This document shows, one piece after another, positions 25,612 through 36,500 of a stretch of DNA of 64,000 nucleotides. The first letter of the stretch is position 1, and every line of letters begins with the position of its first letter. The position numbers were made by a program, and so were the translations under genes. The notes beneath the pieces are model-generated. The model made no database searches, had not been told where the DNA came from, and saw nothing but the letters and a program-made list of their open reading frames with translations. The stretch covers positions 124,001 to 188,000 of the forward strand of contig NW_023503807.1 of NCBI RefSeq assembly GCF_014529535.1, written 5' to 3'. This stretch comes from Bradysia coprophila (Eukaryota; Arthropoda; Insecta; Diptera; Sciaridae).

Positions 25612-25663
25612 TACAATCGCTAAACCGAACTGGTGTGCACACCAGTTCGGCTTAGCGATTGTA
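25612..25663. repeat. Near-perfect 52-bp palindrome
   Basis: TACAATCGCTAA followed by CCGAACTGGTGTG meets its inverse CACACCAGTTCGG followed by TTAGCGATTGTA, with only one mismatched pair. It lies within a segment related to repeat families C and E. Confidence 0.85.
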
Positions 25664-25782
25664 TTACACACAAAAATTATCAAAATAAACATAGACGGAG
25701 AGGTGTATAATCTACAATTATTTTGCAGTAACACAGTGCAATAGACAAATGTTCGTACCACATCAAAAAGTGCAAATGGTAC

Positions 25783-26265
25783 TTACTTACTTACTTACTT
25801 CGGCGGGCACTACAATCTACTATTGGTTTTGGCATCTTCCAGCAATCTTCTTCAATCGGACCTGTTCCACGCCAACGCACTCCAATCGCTTACTTTTGGT
25901 GCATTCAGATCCGACTCAACTGCATCTTTCCACCTAGCTTTTGGTCATCCTGGTTTGCTGTTACCATCGGGGTTTGTGTTTAGTTTCGGACGCTCCTCAT
26001 CCATTCTTTGTACATGACCGAGCCATCTTAATCGATTGATTTGAATGAATTAGACTATATCGGGCTCATCATAAAGCTGATACAGCTAATGGTTGTATCT
26101 TCTTCGCCAATTGCCGTTCACATTGACACCTCCAAAAATTGATCGAAGAATTCTTCTTTCAAAAGCCAAAAGTGTCTATTCATCTCGTTTGGTCATGCAC
26201 CAAGCTTCCGATCCATATGCTACAACTGGTCGAACCAGCTATCTGTACAGTTCACACTTAAGGTT
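25783..26265 (-). pseudogene. RTE-type LINE 3' end with six in-frame stops
   Basis: One minus-strand frame (about 26255 to 25810) reads through the C-terminal part of an RTE-type reverse transcriptase. VAYGSEAWCMTKRDE is followed by LLAFERRILRSIFGGVNVNG, WRRRYNH, INRLRWLGHVQRMDEERP, NTNPDGNSKPG, ARWKDAVESDLNA and RRLLEDAKT. Six stops interrupt the frame without frameshifts (after LYR, RDE, YNH, DIV, KPG and RSD); at least two look like CGA-to-TGA changes. After the natural stop comes a short (AAGT)n tail (25783-25800 as ACTT units), the simple-repeat 3' tail expected of RTE elements. Everything 5' of this is missing. Confidence 0.85.
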
Positions 26266-26465
26266 AAGGATAATAATGTGTTATATGAAGGAAATTCATG
26301 GCCCGATCGAATGAAATAAATCTGATAATAAGGTATGTAGTACTTTTGTTTGCAAGAAATAAAGATGAGTACACACATGAATATGATTGAAAAATGTTGA
26401 CATAAATTGTATGACCCATCTGTCAAACATTTATGATGCTTGGTGAAATCTTATGTAATAGTATG

Positions 26466-26576
26466 TTACGTCACTGTTTGTAAATATTTGTTTAGGGAAG
26501 TGTGAGTGCGGAACGAGCCGAAGGCGAGTGTAGTAATTACGCATGTCTAAACAAGCATTTACAAGCAGTGACGTAA
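26466..26576. mobile_element. Small inverted-repeat element
   Basis: TTACGTCACTGTTTGTAAAT at the left and its imperfect inverse (ATTTACAAGCAGTGACGTAA) at the right enclose 111 bp. A partial echo (CAAGCAGTGATGTAAATTGC) follows at 26613-26632. First member of the palindrome chain. Confidence 0.6.
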
Positions 26577-26661
26577 CACATTTTACATTGTTGGTGCATT
26601 TTCCCTGTCACAAGCAGTGATGTAAATTGCACTTTACTGTGCATAAGCATGTAAACGCTTA

Positions 26662-27048
26662 TTTCATTCAGGCGGACCAAAAACGTCACATTCTCTCACC
26701 AGAGCACCAAAACAACAACTTTTTCAGTCACTATTTCTTTCACTTTTTACACCTTTCGTTCCCAATCACGTCACTTGTGTAGTCACGTCACTTTTCGTTC
26801 CCCGATATGTTAACTTCAATTAGGAATTTGTTACGATATACAACTTATACGTTGAAACAATTTCGGACTTCATTTGATATATTGAGTTAACTTGCGAAAC
26901 ATTGATTGGATTACTTTGATTCAGAAATATGAGTTATATCACAGTGATCACTGTGATCGCAGTGTATAACCCAGTAAACAAAGTAATCAATTCAAGTTTG
27001 TTTTTATGGTTTGTTCGGAATGTGACTTTTTGATCAGCCTGAATGAAA
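26662..27048. mobile_element. TA-flanked MITE, 387 bp
   Basis: Terminal repeats start TTTCATTCAGGCGGACCAAA at the left and end TCAGCCTGAATGAAA at the right, about 30 bp with mismatches. TA lies outside each end (26660-26661, 27049-27050). The interior contains the perfect 20-base palindrome ATCACAGTGATCACTGTGAT near 26939. No coding content. Confidence 0.65.
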
Positions 27049-27240
27049 TAGTTATTTACGTATCGATTGAGTAGGCCGAAAGAGTTACGTATTAAGTTTT
27101 GTATGCTTGTCAATTCAAGGGGCGAAAGCGAAAGCTTTCGCCCCGCGAATTGACAGCTTTACTTTCGGTCCTCTTAGCAAGCATACAAAACTTAATACGT
27201 AACTCTTTCGGCCTACTCAATCGATATGTAAATAACTATT
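27047..27240. mobile_element. Long palindromic element with an embedded copy of its neighbour
   Basis: The outer arms of about 64 bp (AATAGTTATTTACGTATCGA ... and the inverse ending at 27240) are nearly perfect. The interior repeats the sequence of the next element, including GGGGCGAAAGCGAAAGC against GCTTTCGCCCC, but lacks about 25 bp of its left arm. Confidence 0.75.
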
Positions 27241-27356
27241 GTATGCTTGCTAAGTGGACCGAAAGTAAAGAAATGTCAATTCAAGGGGCGAAAGCGAAAG
27301 CTTTCGCCCCGCGAATTGACAGCTTTACTTTCGGTACTCTTAGCAAGCATACAAAA
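27239..27356. mobile_element. 118-bp TA-flanked palindromic MITE
   Basis: The element starts TTGTATGCTTGCTAAG and ends with the inverse CTTAGCAAGCATACAAAA. Inner GGGGCGAAAGCGAAAGCTTT is self-complementary with what follows. TA lies at 27237-27238 and 27357-27358. Almost the whole element can fold into one hairpin. Confidence 0.75.
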
Positions 27357-27450
27357 TAGTATATGTCACACGGAACAAAAACGTGCTTGTTTTTGACCAC
27401 CCGGGTCAAAAACGCACCTATTTGTTCCTTATAACATAATATACTATTTT
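27353..27450. mobile_element. 98-bp hairpin element
   Basis: AAAATAGTATAT at the left and ATATACTATTTT at the right form the tips; GGAACAAA/TTTGTTCC and TTTTTGACC/GGGTCAAAAA form the stem. It abuts the previous element with a 4-bp overlap. Confidence 0.65.
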
Positions 27451-27489
27451 TCAAGCAGTTTACATGCAATTTGCACAGTCGCAAGAACT

Positions 27490-29660
27490 GTGTACCTTGT
27501 GTACTAGCCTTAATCAGTGGCACCCTGAGTGTTTAAATTGGAAACATTTCCAAAATTTACGAAGTACATCTGTTTGAAAGGTGGATATCAATCTGATCGT
27601 CATACAAAATGACAATTGACGAAATGTTACTTTGAAATCACATATCCATCTTTTCTACATTTTATGATGTGTGTTGTGTTGATGTGGTACATTTAAATGC
27701 GTACACAACAAATGTATCACTTTTCCATTCAAATTCAATCTTTTCATATAATAAATACAAAAAATGAACTAAATTCGGTTTGTGTTTACGTTGGATGCGT
27801 ATTGTGAAAAACAACAATAATGCATTAAGATCTTTACATATAAGTTCACACATTATTATAATAAGAAAACTTTCCTCTTTTATGCTTTCTAAACATTTTT
27901 TTTTATTTATTGCAAAAGTAACTATATTGGGTAGATGATATACCCAGAAGAGAGTAATATGTTATTATGTTTTCTGCACAAAATAGAAAACCTATTTCGT
28001 ATTTTTATTTAAGTTTACAAAAATCGGATTTGATTTGCTTTGCTGAATGTCAACAAAACAGATTTCTCAACTTTTGTACGGATTATACCATAATCTTTGA
28101 CAGATATTGGTAAATTAGTGATTGTTATTTTGGGGTTTTTCATATTTCTGTTCCTCTGTGGCTGTTTGGTTCTTCGCGCTTAAGCCACACAATTTAAATA
28201 TATCTTCGAATAACAGTGTACTGTACAAAAAATTATTCCCTTGAGCTGAACAGTTGTGGTTGTAACCCAATACAATGAAAATTATTCCAAATTTAATTCA
28301 AATATTACATGATGGGCAAGGGTAAAAATACCATGAGGTAAGCGAAAGCATGCAAATAAAAAAATAGAATCTACTTATGTGTTCGATAGGTTAGTTGTAC
28401 TAGAATTTAGTTCCGGTGTAAAATTGACTGACTTACCACCATGACTGGATGCGTCGACTACTAAGTAGATAAAGCTTTTTTGTTTTTTATTCTCGTTTAG
28501 TTTTACGAATTAATTAATTTATTTATTTATCAAAAAAGATCCAGGATCCCTTTTTTCAATTTGAAATAGATTGCATTTAGGCTGCCGTAAGGGGATGTCG
28601 TACAGAAAAGTTCATGTATTTTCCAGGAAGATTGATGAGAAGTGTAATGAAAATTGTGTTATTTTGTTACTAAAATCGGAAGTTGATACGAACAGTTGCC
28701 TTCGGCGCGGGCTCTAACTCTCGCACACGGTTGTTTTTTTTTCACTTTCACCCCTTGTCATTCAATGTACTATCACAGATCTATGAAATTGTCAACGACA
28801 GGATGCAGGATGAAACTCACTGATCATGAAGTACGATATAAGTCGTATTGCACATAACCACATACATATTACACCAGACGCGCCGACTATCAGTGGTTTG
28901 TATGAAATGCGACGAGGGCGATTTTTTTTTGCAAAGCCTGGTGAAGGTGAATAGGATAACGACACTGGTTACGAGACCCCTTAAGATCTGTTACGAGCCT
29001 ACCAAATCTATTGTTCTAAGGCTCGTAACTGATACATTGTTTCTTATGGTAAGAGGAGGCTCGTAACCGGCGCGGCGCGGGGCCGTTGCCCTACTATAGC
29101 AAAAAATTAAGGCCTTCGGCTTAGGATCACAATCACCAACTCGTTAAAATAAACATTTGGGCACAGGTACATAATATTTATTGCAGCAATTGTGGCTTGA
29201 AAATATTGCACAAGAAGCAAGCACTTTATTTTTCCAAAAAAAAAAACAATTTTTAGAAACGCATAAATGAATATGTCGGCCATATTTGTTTTAGAAATCG
29301 TTTCAATGTCGTCAACAAACACTAATGGGCAAACAATTCAAATTACGAGTTTTTCACTTAGTTTCTTAGTTTAATATGAAAATGTCACAAAATCAATTGT
29401 GTTATTGTTACAATATTGTTATAGGACGTTGTGACAACTGATGTTTTTGGGATCAATATTTTTAAAGAAGTGTGTGTGTGTGTGTGGTGTATGAGCCGAT
29501 TTCGCCAGTGAGCTAGATTCGTTTGTGTAACGTTTCAATGCAACAACAGATTGTTTGTTTTTTCACTTTTTTGTGAGAAGGAAAAGTATTTGCCTAATTT
29601 TTTTTCGTAGTTGTTCCTCGGGCGCATACATACATGTAATGTTATTTTCCGGAGGGGCAT
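27490..29660. other. Mostly gene-free, with small inverted repeats
   Basis: No genes supported. Positions 28967-29060 hold GGTTACGAG...CTCGTAACC inverted motifs (with inner TTACGAGCCT/AGGCTCGTAA). Positions 28405-28440 share TTTAGTTCCGGTGTAAAATT-like sequence with 33220-33262. Positions 29140-29185 are repeat family C, and a (GT)n run lies at 29470-29487. Confidence 0.5.
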
Positions 29661-29669
29661 GCATTCAAA

Positions 29670-29930
29670 CTATGTACGTTGGGTGCTGCTTGGTAGCTCA
29701 TTACATTCGGAATCAATTTGTGAACTCGCGAACTCAAGCGTGTGTTTTAAGCGCCTTGGAAACTGTTATTTTGACTTGGGTAATTGTATATCTCGCCTTC
29801 GGCTCTACCCTTGTCAAAATAACAGTTTTCAAACCTTGGCGCTCAAACACACACTTCTGAGTTCCGCTCGTATCACAAATTCATCCCTCATGTAATGAAC
29901 TACCTCCGCAGCACCCAATGTAACATACTA
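29670..29930. mobile_element. Foldback MITE, ~260 bp
   Basis: The inner arms (GTGTGTTTTAAGCGCC, GGAAACTGTTATTTTGAC against GTCAAAATAACAGTTTTC, GGCGCTCAAACACACAC) are nearly perfect. The outer arms continue with GTTGGGTGCTGC/GCAGCACCCAA, CATTACAT/ATGTAATG and AATTTGTGA/TCACAAATT. The loop is CTCGCCTTCGGCT-like. Two overlapping 94-101-codon open frames here are by-products of the palindrome. Confidence 0.8.
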
Positions 29931-29934
29931 TTGT

Positions 29935-31010
29935 TCTAAATGCAATTTTGCATCGTTTACTCGAACTTTTTTGAGAATATGTTCACTTATAAATTGATTC
30001 TCCTCCTTACATGTTCAATAATAGAAAACTTAATTAATTTATTCACTTACCTCATAAATTTTTCTTACTGTTACCAACATCGTCGTTAATTTTAATTTTC
30101 ACCTAGATACGAAAAGAGCCATCAACCAAAAATGACATCAATCGAATGCACAGTATAAAACTGCACAGAAACAAAATAAATGAAATGCATCCTGCAAGCA
30201 CACCTTTTGGTATATTAAAGGTGATTACTTAAGAGAAAAAAATGCCTAAAAAATGACTCACAAAAAACGATTAATTTATCTTTACTTCTCGCACATATAT
30301 AACTAATATGATACCATGCGATTAAGGTAGATTAAATTATCATTTTCTAAAACGCTTTGGGAAATGATATTTTGCTACCATCAGTTTTACACACACACCA
30401 TTAGTGTCTGTCTAAGTTTATGTGGTACGATTTGAATAATATATTTGACGCAATTAATCATTTAAATGAACTTTGGGCGTTGGGATTTTAAATTATTTGA
30501 ATGATAATTCAGTGAAGATTGAGTCAATCAATAATTAAGTTCAGATTTTATTAATTGAGCGAATGTCGCCGGTCCGGTTTTTTTTTTGAAAGGGGTTGAT
30601 GAATAATTATTGAAATTATCTTCATTCTTCATGATGCCAAAATGTTAAAAAAATTATTTCTTACCGACATTTTTATAGTGGTAGGCAACCCGAGCAAGCT
30701 TAATAATTTTTTTCCTCATTTTCCGTCCGTATCATATTTTATTTCATGGAACAGTCGAATGATTAATTTTGTATAATCCGTCAATGCAGACAGTTGACGT
30801 GTGAAATTCGTATTATATTTTGGTTATTAATCTACCCACAACATATTAAAAGGTAATATCATTCATATATGAAAAACGACAAGTAATAATGTTGCGTGTG
30901 TCGTTATTACCATTGTATAAGACGAGATAGATAAATTATTTTGATCTCATTATTCAACAACATTTAGAAACGGATTCGGTTTTGATATAAATAGTAAATT
31001 AATTTACTTA
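29935..31010. other. Gene-free AT-rich stretch
   Basis: Nothing recognisable on either strand. Confidence 0.55.
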
Positions 31011-31076
31011 TCAATGGGGCCGAGGTCGGTAAACATACAAGAAGTACCATTTTCATCATTTACCCTATTGCCCAGT

Positions 31077-31200
31077 CAGGGGCGCCGACTAATATTTTTT
31101 AATAGAGGGGCTCATTGAAGACCGAAATTTTTTAATAGGGCTCACTGAACAAATTTTAGTTTTAAATAGTAGGGCCCGAAATCCCAATAGTGGGTCCCTG
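31077..31200. mobile_element. 124-bp hAT-type MITE with exact 8-bp duplication
   Basis: The element starts CAGGGGCGCCGAC and ends GTGGGTCCCTG, with short imperfect terminal repeats. TGCCCAGT precedes it (31069-31076) and follows it (31201-31208) exactly. An 8-bp duplication with CAG...CTG ends is diagnostic of the hAT superfamily. The flanks rejoin into a repeat related to family E (13225-13345), so it inserted into an older repeat. Internal AATAG-GGGCTCA units are repeated. Confidence 0.85.
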
Positions 31201-31208
31201 TGCCCAGT

Positions 31209-33585
31209 AAGGTATTTTATTCAAAAACTTGATGTAAAGTTTTGGATCCGTGCAGTAAAGTTAACATTACCTCACGTTTTGAATAAAATATCATTAGAAC
31301 GACAAACTCTAGATGTGACCTTTGTTCAAATTGTTTGATTGAAGTTAAAGAAAGACGAAAACTCGGGAATATATCGTGACGATTTGTGTCTTACTCCAGG
31401 AACATATACAGCCAGCTCAGAATAGTTAGAAATATTCATGCGACTCTCTGTTTTTCTTAGTTCCACACGTTCCACACATTTCATATGTTAGTATTATTCG
31501 GGCTATACTCGGATTTACCGCTTATACGCGCACACGTAGAGTTAGACAAGTAGCGTAATGTCCACAGAGTGTGTGTGTGCAATATAATGATAGAAGTGTG
31601 GAACTGTTGGAACTTAAAAAACAACCAAACACATGAATTGCTTGCTATCTAATCTGCGATTACTGTAATTCTTTTTTTTAACTTATAATCTGCATGATTT
31701 TATCGTAAACTTTATGTTTAATTTTTCGTTGAAAAAATGTGAAAAAACAGAATAAACTTCAAATCTGTTGTTCAATTTTAAGATATAAATATAACAGATT
31801 CACACAAAATATTTTTTCGTCAGTTCTAACGTGTAATTTCCTATGTAAGACCATATGAGTGAGAGTCAATTTATTGTGAAAACTTAAACGTGTTGTGTAG
31901 ATATATGACCAGTTGGCGTGGGTGTGGTGTGGAGTCTTTCACTCTTAGTTTGACAATCTACGTAGGTTTTCGAATGAAGAGAAAACCTTCGAGGAAACGT
32001 GAAGTATACTATTTGTCGTCCGTCATATGTGTGAATGTATCAAAGTGTGTATTTGTAGAAAAAAGGTAACTTAATATTTATGCACTTATACTGAAATGAA
32101 ATATAAGAAAGAAAAACTCCTCATAATGACCATATCCCATAAAAGCGCAACAAAAACTGATAATCATCTTAATAATTATATTACTTTTGTTCGCATTTTA
32201 TGTTGTGTTATGACTATATTAGCTTAGAGCCTGAACGAAGTGTAGGCATTAAAAGTACGTGAGCTCTCGGTATAATGATAATTTATATTTTTACAATGAA
32301 TGAAATGTATGTACAAGTCAAGTTAATTTGAATGCTGCAACAATATTGTAGAAGGAAGCTGAGAATCATGAAGATTAATTTAAATCGATGCACTCGCAAC
32401 CAAGTAAGCTTGTAGGAAATGTGTTGTTCTATTTCCGTATTAAATGGCTGTGATTGCCTTCGAAACCTTCAATAAAATTAGATTTTATTTTCTTGACAAA
32501 ATTTGGATTTTACAATATCTCACCGATAAAAGTATTGTAAAATCTTAATTTCATTTGAGTAAAGGCAAGCATCATCCCGGCGCATACCACCTACAATGCT
32601 TCAAACAGTAGTAGGATATACAAGATTCTACGGTATTTTGTCTTTTAGGAGATTATTATTTCTCTTTCCTTCTAAAAAATTACTGAGAATATCACAAACC
32701 TTCGACAAATTAATACATTCCTTCCTTTTTCATTATTTTTTAAAACAACAAACTCTTTCCGGCAAGGTATTGTGTTTTTTTTTTGCTACGAAAACAACAC
32801 GCACTTAGTCGGATCGAATAAGTTTAAACAGCGAAGGAATAAAACATTTACATTCAATCAAAGACGTTAACAAAAATTCACATGAAAAATTTATAACAAA
32901 AACTCTGCCTGCCGCTCTCAAATAGTAGATACTTAAATCAAAATATATTTGATAATACAAACGCGGGCCAAAGTGAATATTGTCAACATGTCGAACAAGC
33001 AGCAATCATTATAAACCATAGATTTACATTTGAGAGGTGAAACGATGGCGCTATCACTTGTGAGATGTCCATGTATAATTTGGGTGCTGATTACTGATTA
33101 TGATAGAAACAAATTTTTCAGTTTAGCTTTAAGTATTCCAATTGTAATTTTGTAGTTTTTATATGTCCACGATTTCTGGAATATAGTCTAACCTAATTTA
33201 ACCTAGCGCAATAAAATGCATTTAGTTCCGGTGTATTGTGTAAAATTGATTAGTTTTCCACCGATATTTTTAATAAGTGCGAGGTGGTCATATTTACAAA
33301 ATTGTTCTTCAATCTCAATCATGATTGAATACGTTTACATCCAATGAATGTAGGTATTAGCAGCACAATACACGAAAAAATTAAAGTATACTCTCGATGT
33401 CGTGTGCGTACGAAAAAAATATGAAGTTAACATACAATTTGTCTAAGACGAGACTTTCACCATTCTTGTTGTATATAACACCAACACCCCCTATTTATTC
33501 CGCATACAAGACTCTCAATATTCGATTCAATTGATGCATTATATTCTACATAAGTGAGATCTAATCGTTCGAGGAGTTCGATTTA
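31209..33585. other. Gene-free stretch with small repeats
   Basis: 31209-31295 is an imperfect hairpin (GGTATTTTATTCAAAAACTT ... TTTTGAATAAAATATC) related to 18480-18565. A short hairpin GATTTTACAATA/TATTGTAAAATC lies at 32500-32545. Otherwise I see nothing. Confidence 0.5.
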
Positions 33586-33591
33586 TCAGTC

Positions 33592-36500
33592 AATGCAGCT
33601 CAAGTGTGTGCTCTCAAGATGGTATGTGTCCATTCGGAAAATAAATTAGGAAAAAAAAATCGTTGATTTAGTGAGACTTTCGATTCTTTCTTTTTTCGTT
33701 AGAAATTGAATTATACTGTCGATTTTGACCTGATACCGTCATACATAAATAATAGAATTGTAAACGGTGCGCTCTGACTTATGGTGGTATAATATTATTC
33801 CAACCATAGAGTCACGTTGCCATAACGTTGAGCTATACTTGGTGTGTTGTTGTGTTTTGCCTCTCGCTGCAAACTTATCTGTAGCATCTAACACCATGAT
33901 CGTATTTAATAAATTAGCTGGGTAGGCGTTAACTTTACGCTTTTAGTTACAAATTATATGCTGTGGTTCTACTGGTAGCACATTTGTGTTGTACAATCAT
34001 CTTTATAACTAAATGATATATATACTCTCCTGTATTTGCAGCCATGGTATTTTGATAATGGAACAGTAACGAAAAGCGTTAGCAGAGAGAAACGGGCAAC
34101 TGACTTCACTGCGACTTTCGCTGTAAATCTACGATCGGGACATTATTTGCGTAAATTGAATTGTACGATAAATAGCAGGGCTTACTTTAGAGAATTTTAA
34201 TTCTGAAAATTCCGAAAATTCTGAAAAAGTTCCGAAAAAGTTCTGAAAAATTCCGAAAAATTTCAGAATTTTTTCGGAACTTTTTCGGAATTTTTTCAGA
34301 ATGTTCGGATTTTTTGGAATTAAAATTCTCTAAAGTAAGCCCTGATAAATATACGTAGAAAGTCTTTTATATGTGTAAATTAAGTGAACCATGAGCAAAA
34401 TTGAGCATAGTTCAAGCACTTCGAAAAAATAAATCGTACACCGCAATTTTTAATTCCATGTTAATCTTAAAAACAATATCTTATTTTGCGCGGCAGTATC
34501 TCTCTATACAGCGATCACGTAGCATAAAATTATCACAAAATATCTCCCATTAATCTGTTAAAAATGATAAATTTTGGTTGCAGATATTGAAGGTAAGATT
34601 GCAATAAAGAAACGTGCATTTCGACGAAACAGGCTTCAGGGATCCAAATCAACAGCGAGAGAGACATATCAAAGCGCAGAACACTCAGATCAAATGGAAG
34701 GTAAATTTCAATAAAAATTCAATAACGTTCCATCACGGCAGAGTAAAAGTAACCCAGGCAGGAGCGTTTGTTTGACCTGAACAATCTAGTAGCCCTATGT
34801 TTTTTGCGAATTAAATTTTTCAACTTATATCAGTGTTCATTTGAGTTCATTTTCATACAGTGTATTAGGTCCCTCATTTGACGTTTCAATAATGAACCGC
34901 TCCTGCCAGGTTTACTTTTACTCTGCCGTGGTTCCATTCGAAAGTTTTGGTGATACACACATGGAATTTTGAAAAGCGACACATTTTCTGTTTCTGTGTT
35001 TTACTTGAGTTTCTGATTTTTCAATGTAAGAATACATGTAAAATTCACAAAAAACCAGTAAACCAAGAAAATGTGTCACTTTTCAAAATTGAGTGTATAC
35101 GAGTTAGATCGAAAAAGTAACTCGATAGTTTCATCACTGATATACTCATCATCTATCAAGAAATTTATCGTATCAGTAATCGTAGATTGTCTTAGAAGTA
35201 ATTCTTTTTCGGCCACTTGAACTGAAGCCTAGCAATCATTTATTGAAATATAAAGAAACGTTTTGTTTGTACACCTCTTACGCAAACACTCACATCAGGT
35301 TATTGCGTGAGTAAATTAAGGAAAAAATCCCTTCGGGGTGTTCAAGTTGTTCTTGCCACAGCAAAAGTATACACATTTGGATGTAAAAACTGCATTTTAA
35401 GTATCTCTTCCCCATTAATTAAGTGGTGTTAATGTAGGAGATGTGAAATTATGGCTTAATGATATAGGCTCAACCATTTACAGGACAGGTATATATCGCA
35501 TCAAATTATAGGTATGATTCGAAAATTGTGATTACTTTAATGTATACCATGAATGCACATATAATACGTTGAATATCGAATGGCATATCAATATTGGCAG
35601 TATATTGGAGATATTGGATGTGATTTAAAATTCGAAAACAAAATTAAGTTCAACAAACCCTATATCGATTAGGTTTCAGTCGAGTTTAATGGTTACGTAC
35701 AATCAGTCGACAACATGAACCAATCCTCTTTTATACTATAGACTTAAAAATTTTCTCATAATCATCATCGTTCCCTCCTATTGCCTATGTAGTTTCCATG
35801 TTAATAAAATTGATATTCAATAAATCAAAAATTGGTACGATGATGATATTCTCTCATATCTGATGTTGTGATTAGTTGAAGTAATGTTTTCTTCAAATAT
35901 TTTTTTTTATTGGTTCGTAGTAATTCTTCGTTGCCTTCATTGTTGAAATATGCATATCTCATTGAATGTAACAAGATAATTTTACTCGTACATTTCGTCG
36001 AAATGATCGAATTCAAAAACGAAATCTATCGAAATGCAATGAAGACATCATTCATATCAAGGTAAGACAGATTTTCGTGTTAAAATAAATATCCCGTCGC
36101 GTGGATCTGATTAAAATAATAACATCCGATTAAAATTCAAATGTTTTAAATTAATTTTTATTTATTGTCGAGTATTAATTGAGAACTTGTTCGTTGTGTA
36201 GCGTATAATACAGTCAGCTACAATATTGGAACTCTGTGAACTGGTATATTAAACGCGATGACCATTAACAATTTTGCGATATAATTTTATGAAATATGAA
36301 TAAGAATGTTCGTTTATAGAGGAGATGAATGTTGACTTATCCTGCTTTGTTTTTATTAGAGAATACCACTTAAGGTGTTTCTTACATCAAAAGGGTTCAC
36401 TTAGAAATTAATTAATTTCATATCCCTTCGATAGTGTTTTTTGGGATCAGTGAGCCTTTGACTTAAAGGGAAGCGTACGGCGCGAAAATCTGCGTACAGC

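Larger units (their letters stand above)
26635..27485. mobile_element. Outer inverted repeat enclosing the chain of nested palindromes
   Basis: The left block CTGTGCATAAGCATGTAAAC is mirrored at 27457-27480 (GTTTACATGCAATTTGCACA). This suggests one older element into which the palindromic elements between 26662 and 27450 were inserted. The boundaries are approximate. Confidence 0.5.

Noticed and set aside
27099..27523. Open frames sharing the same peptide in two places and on both strands
   Set aside because: The repeated palindromic MITEs generate them; no coding meaning.
29555..29895. Overlapping 101- and 94-codon plus-strand frames
   Set aside because: They run through a self-complementary foldback element, and the open frames come from its GC-rich stem.
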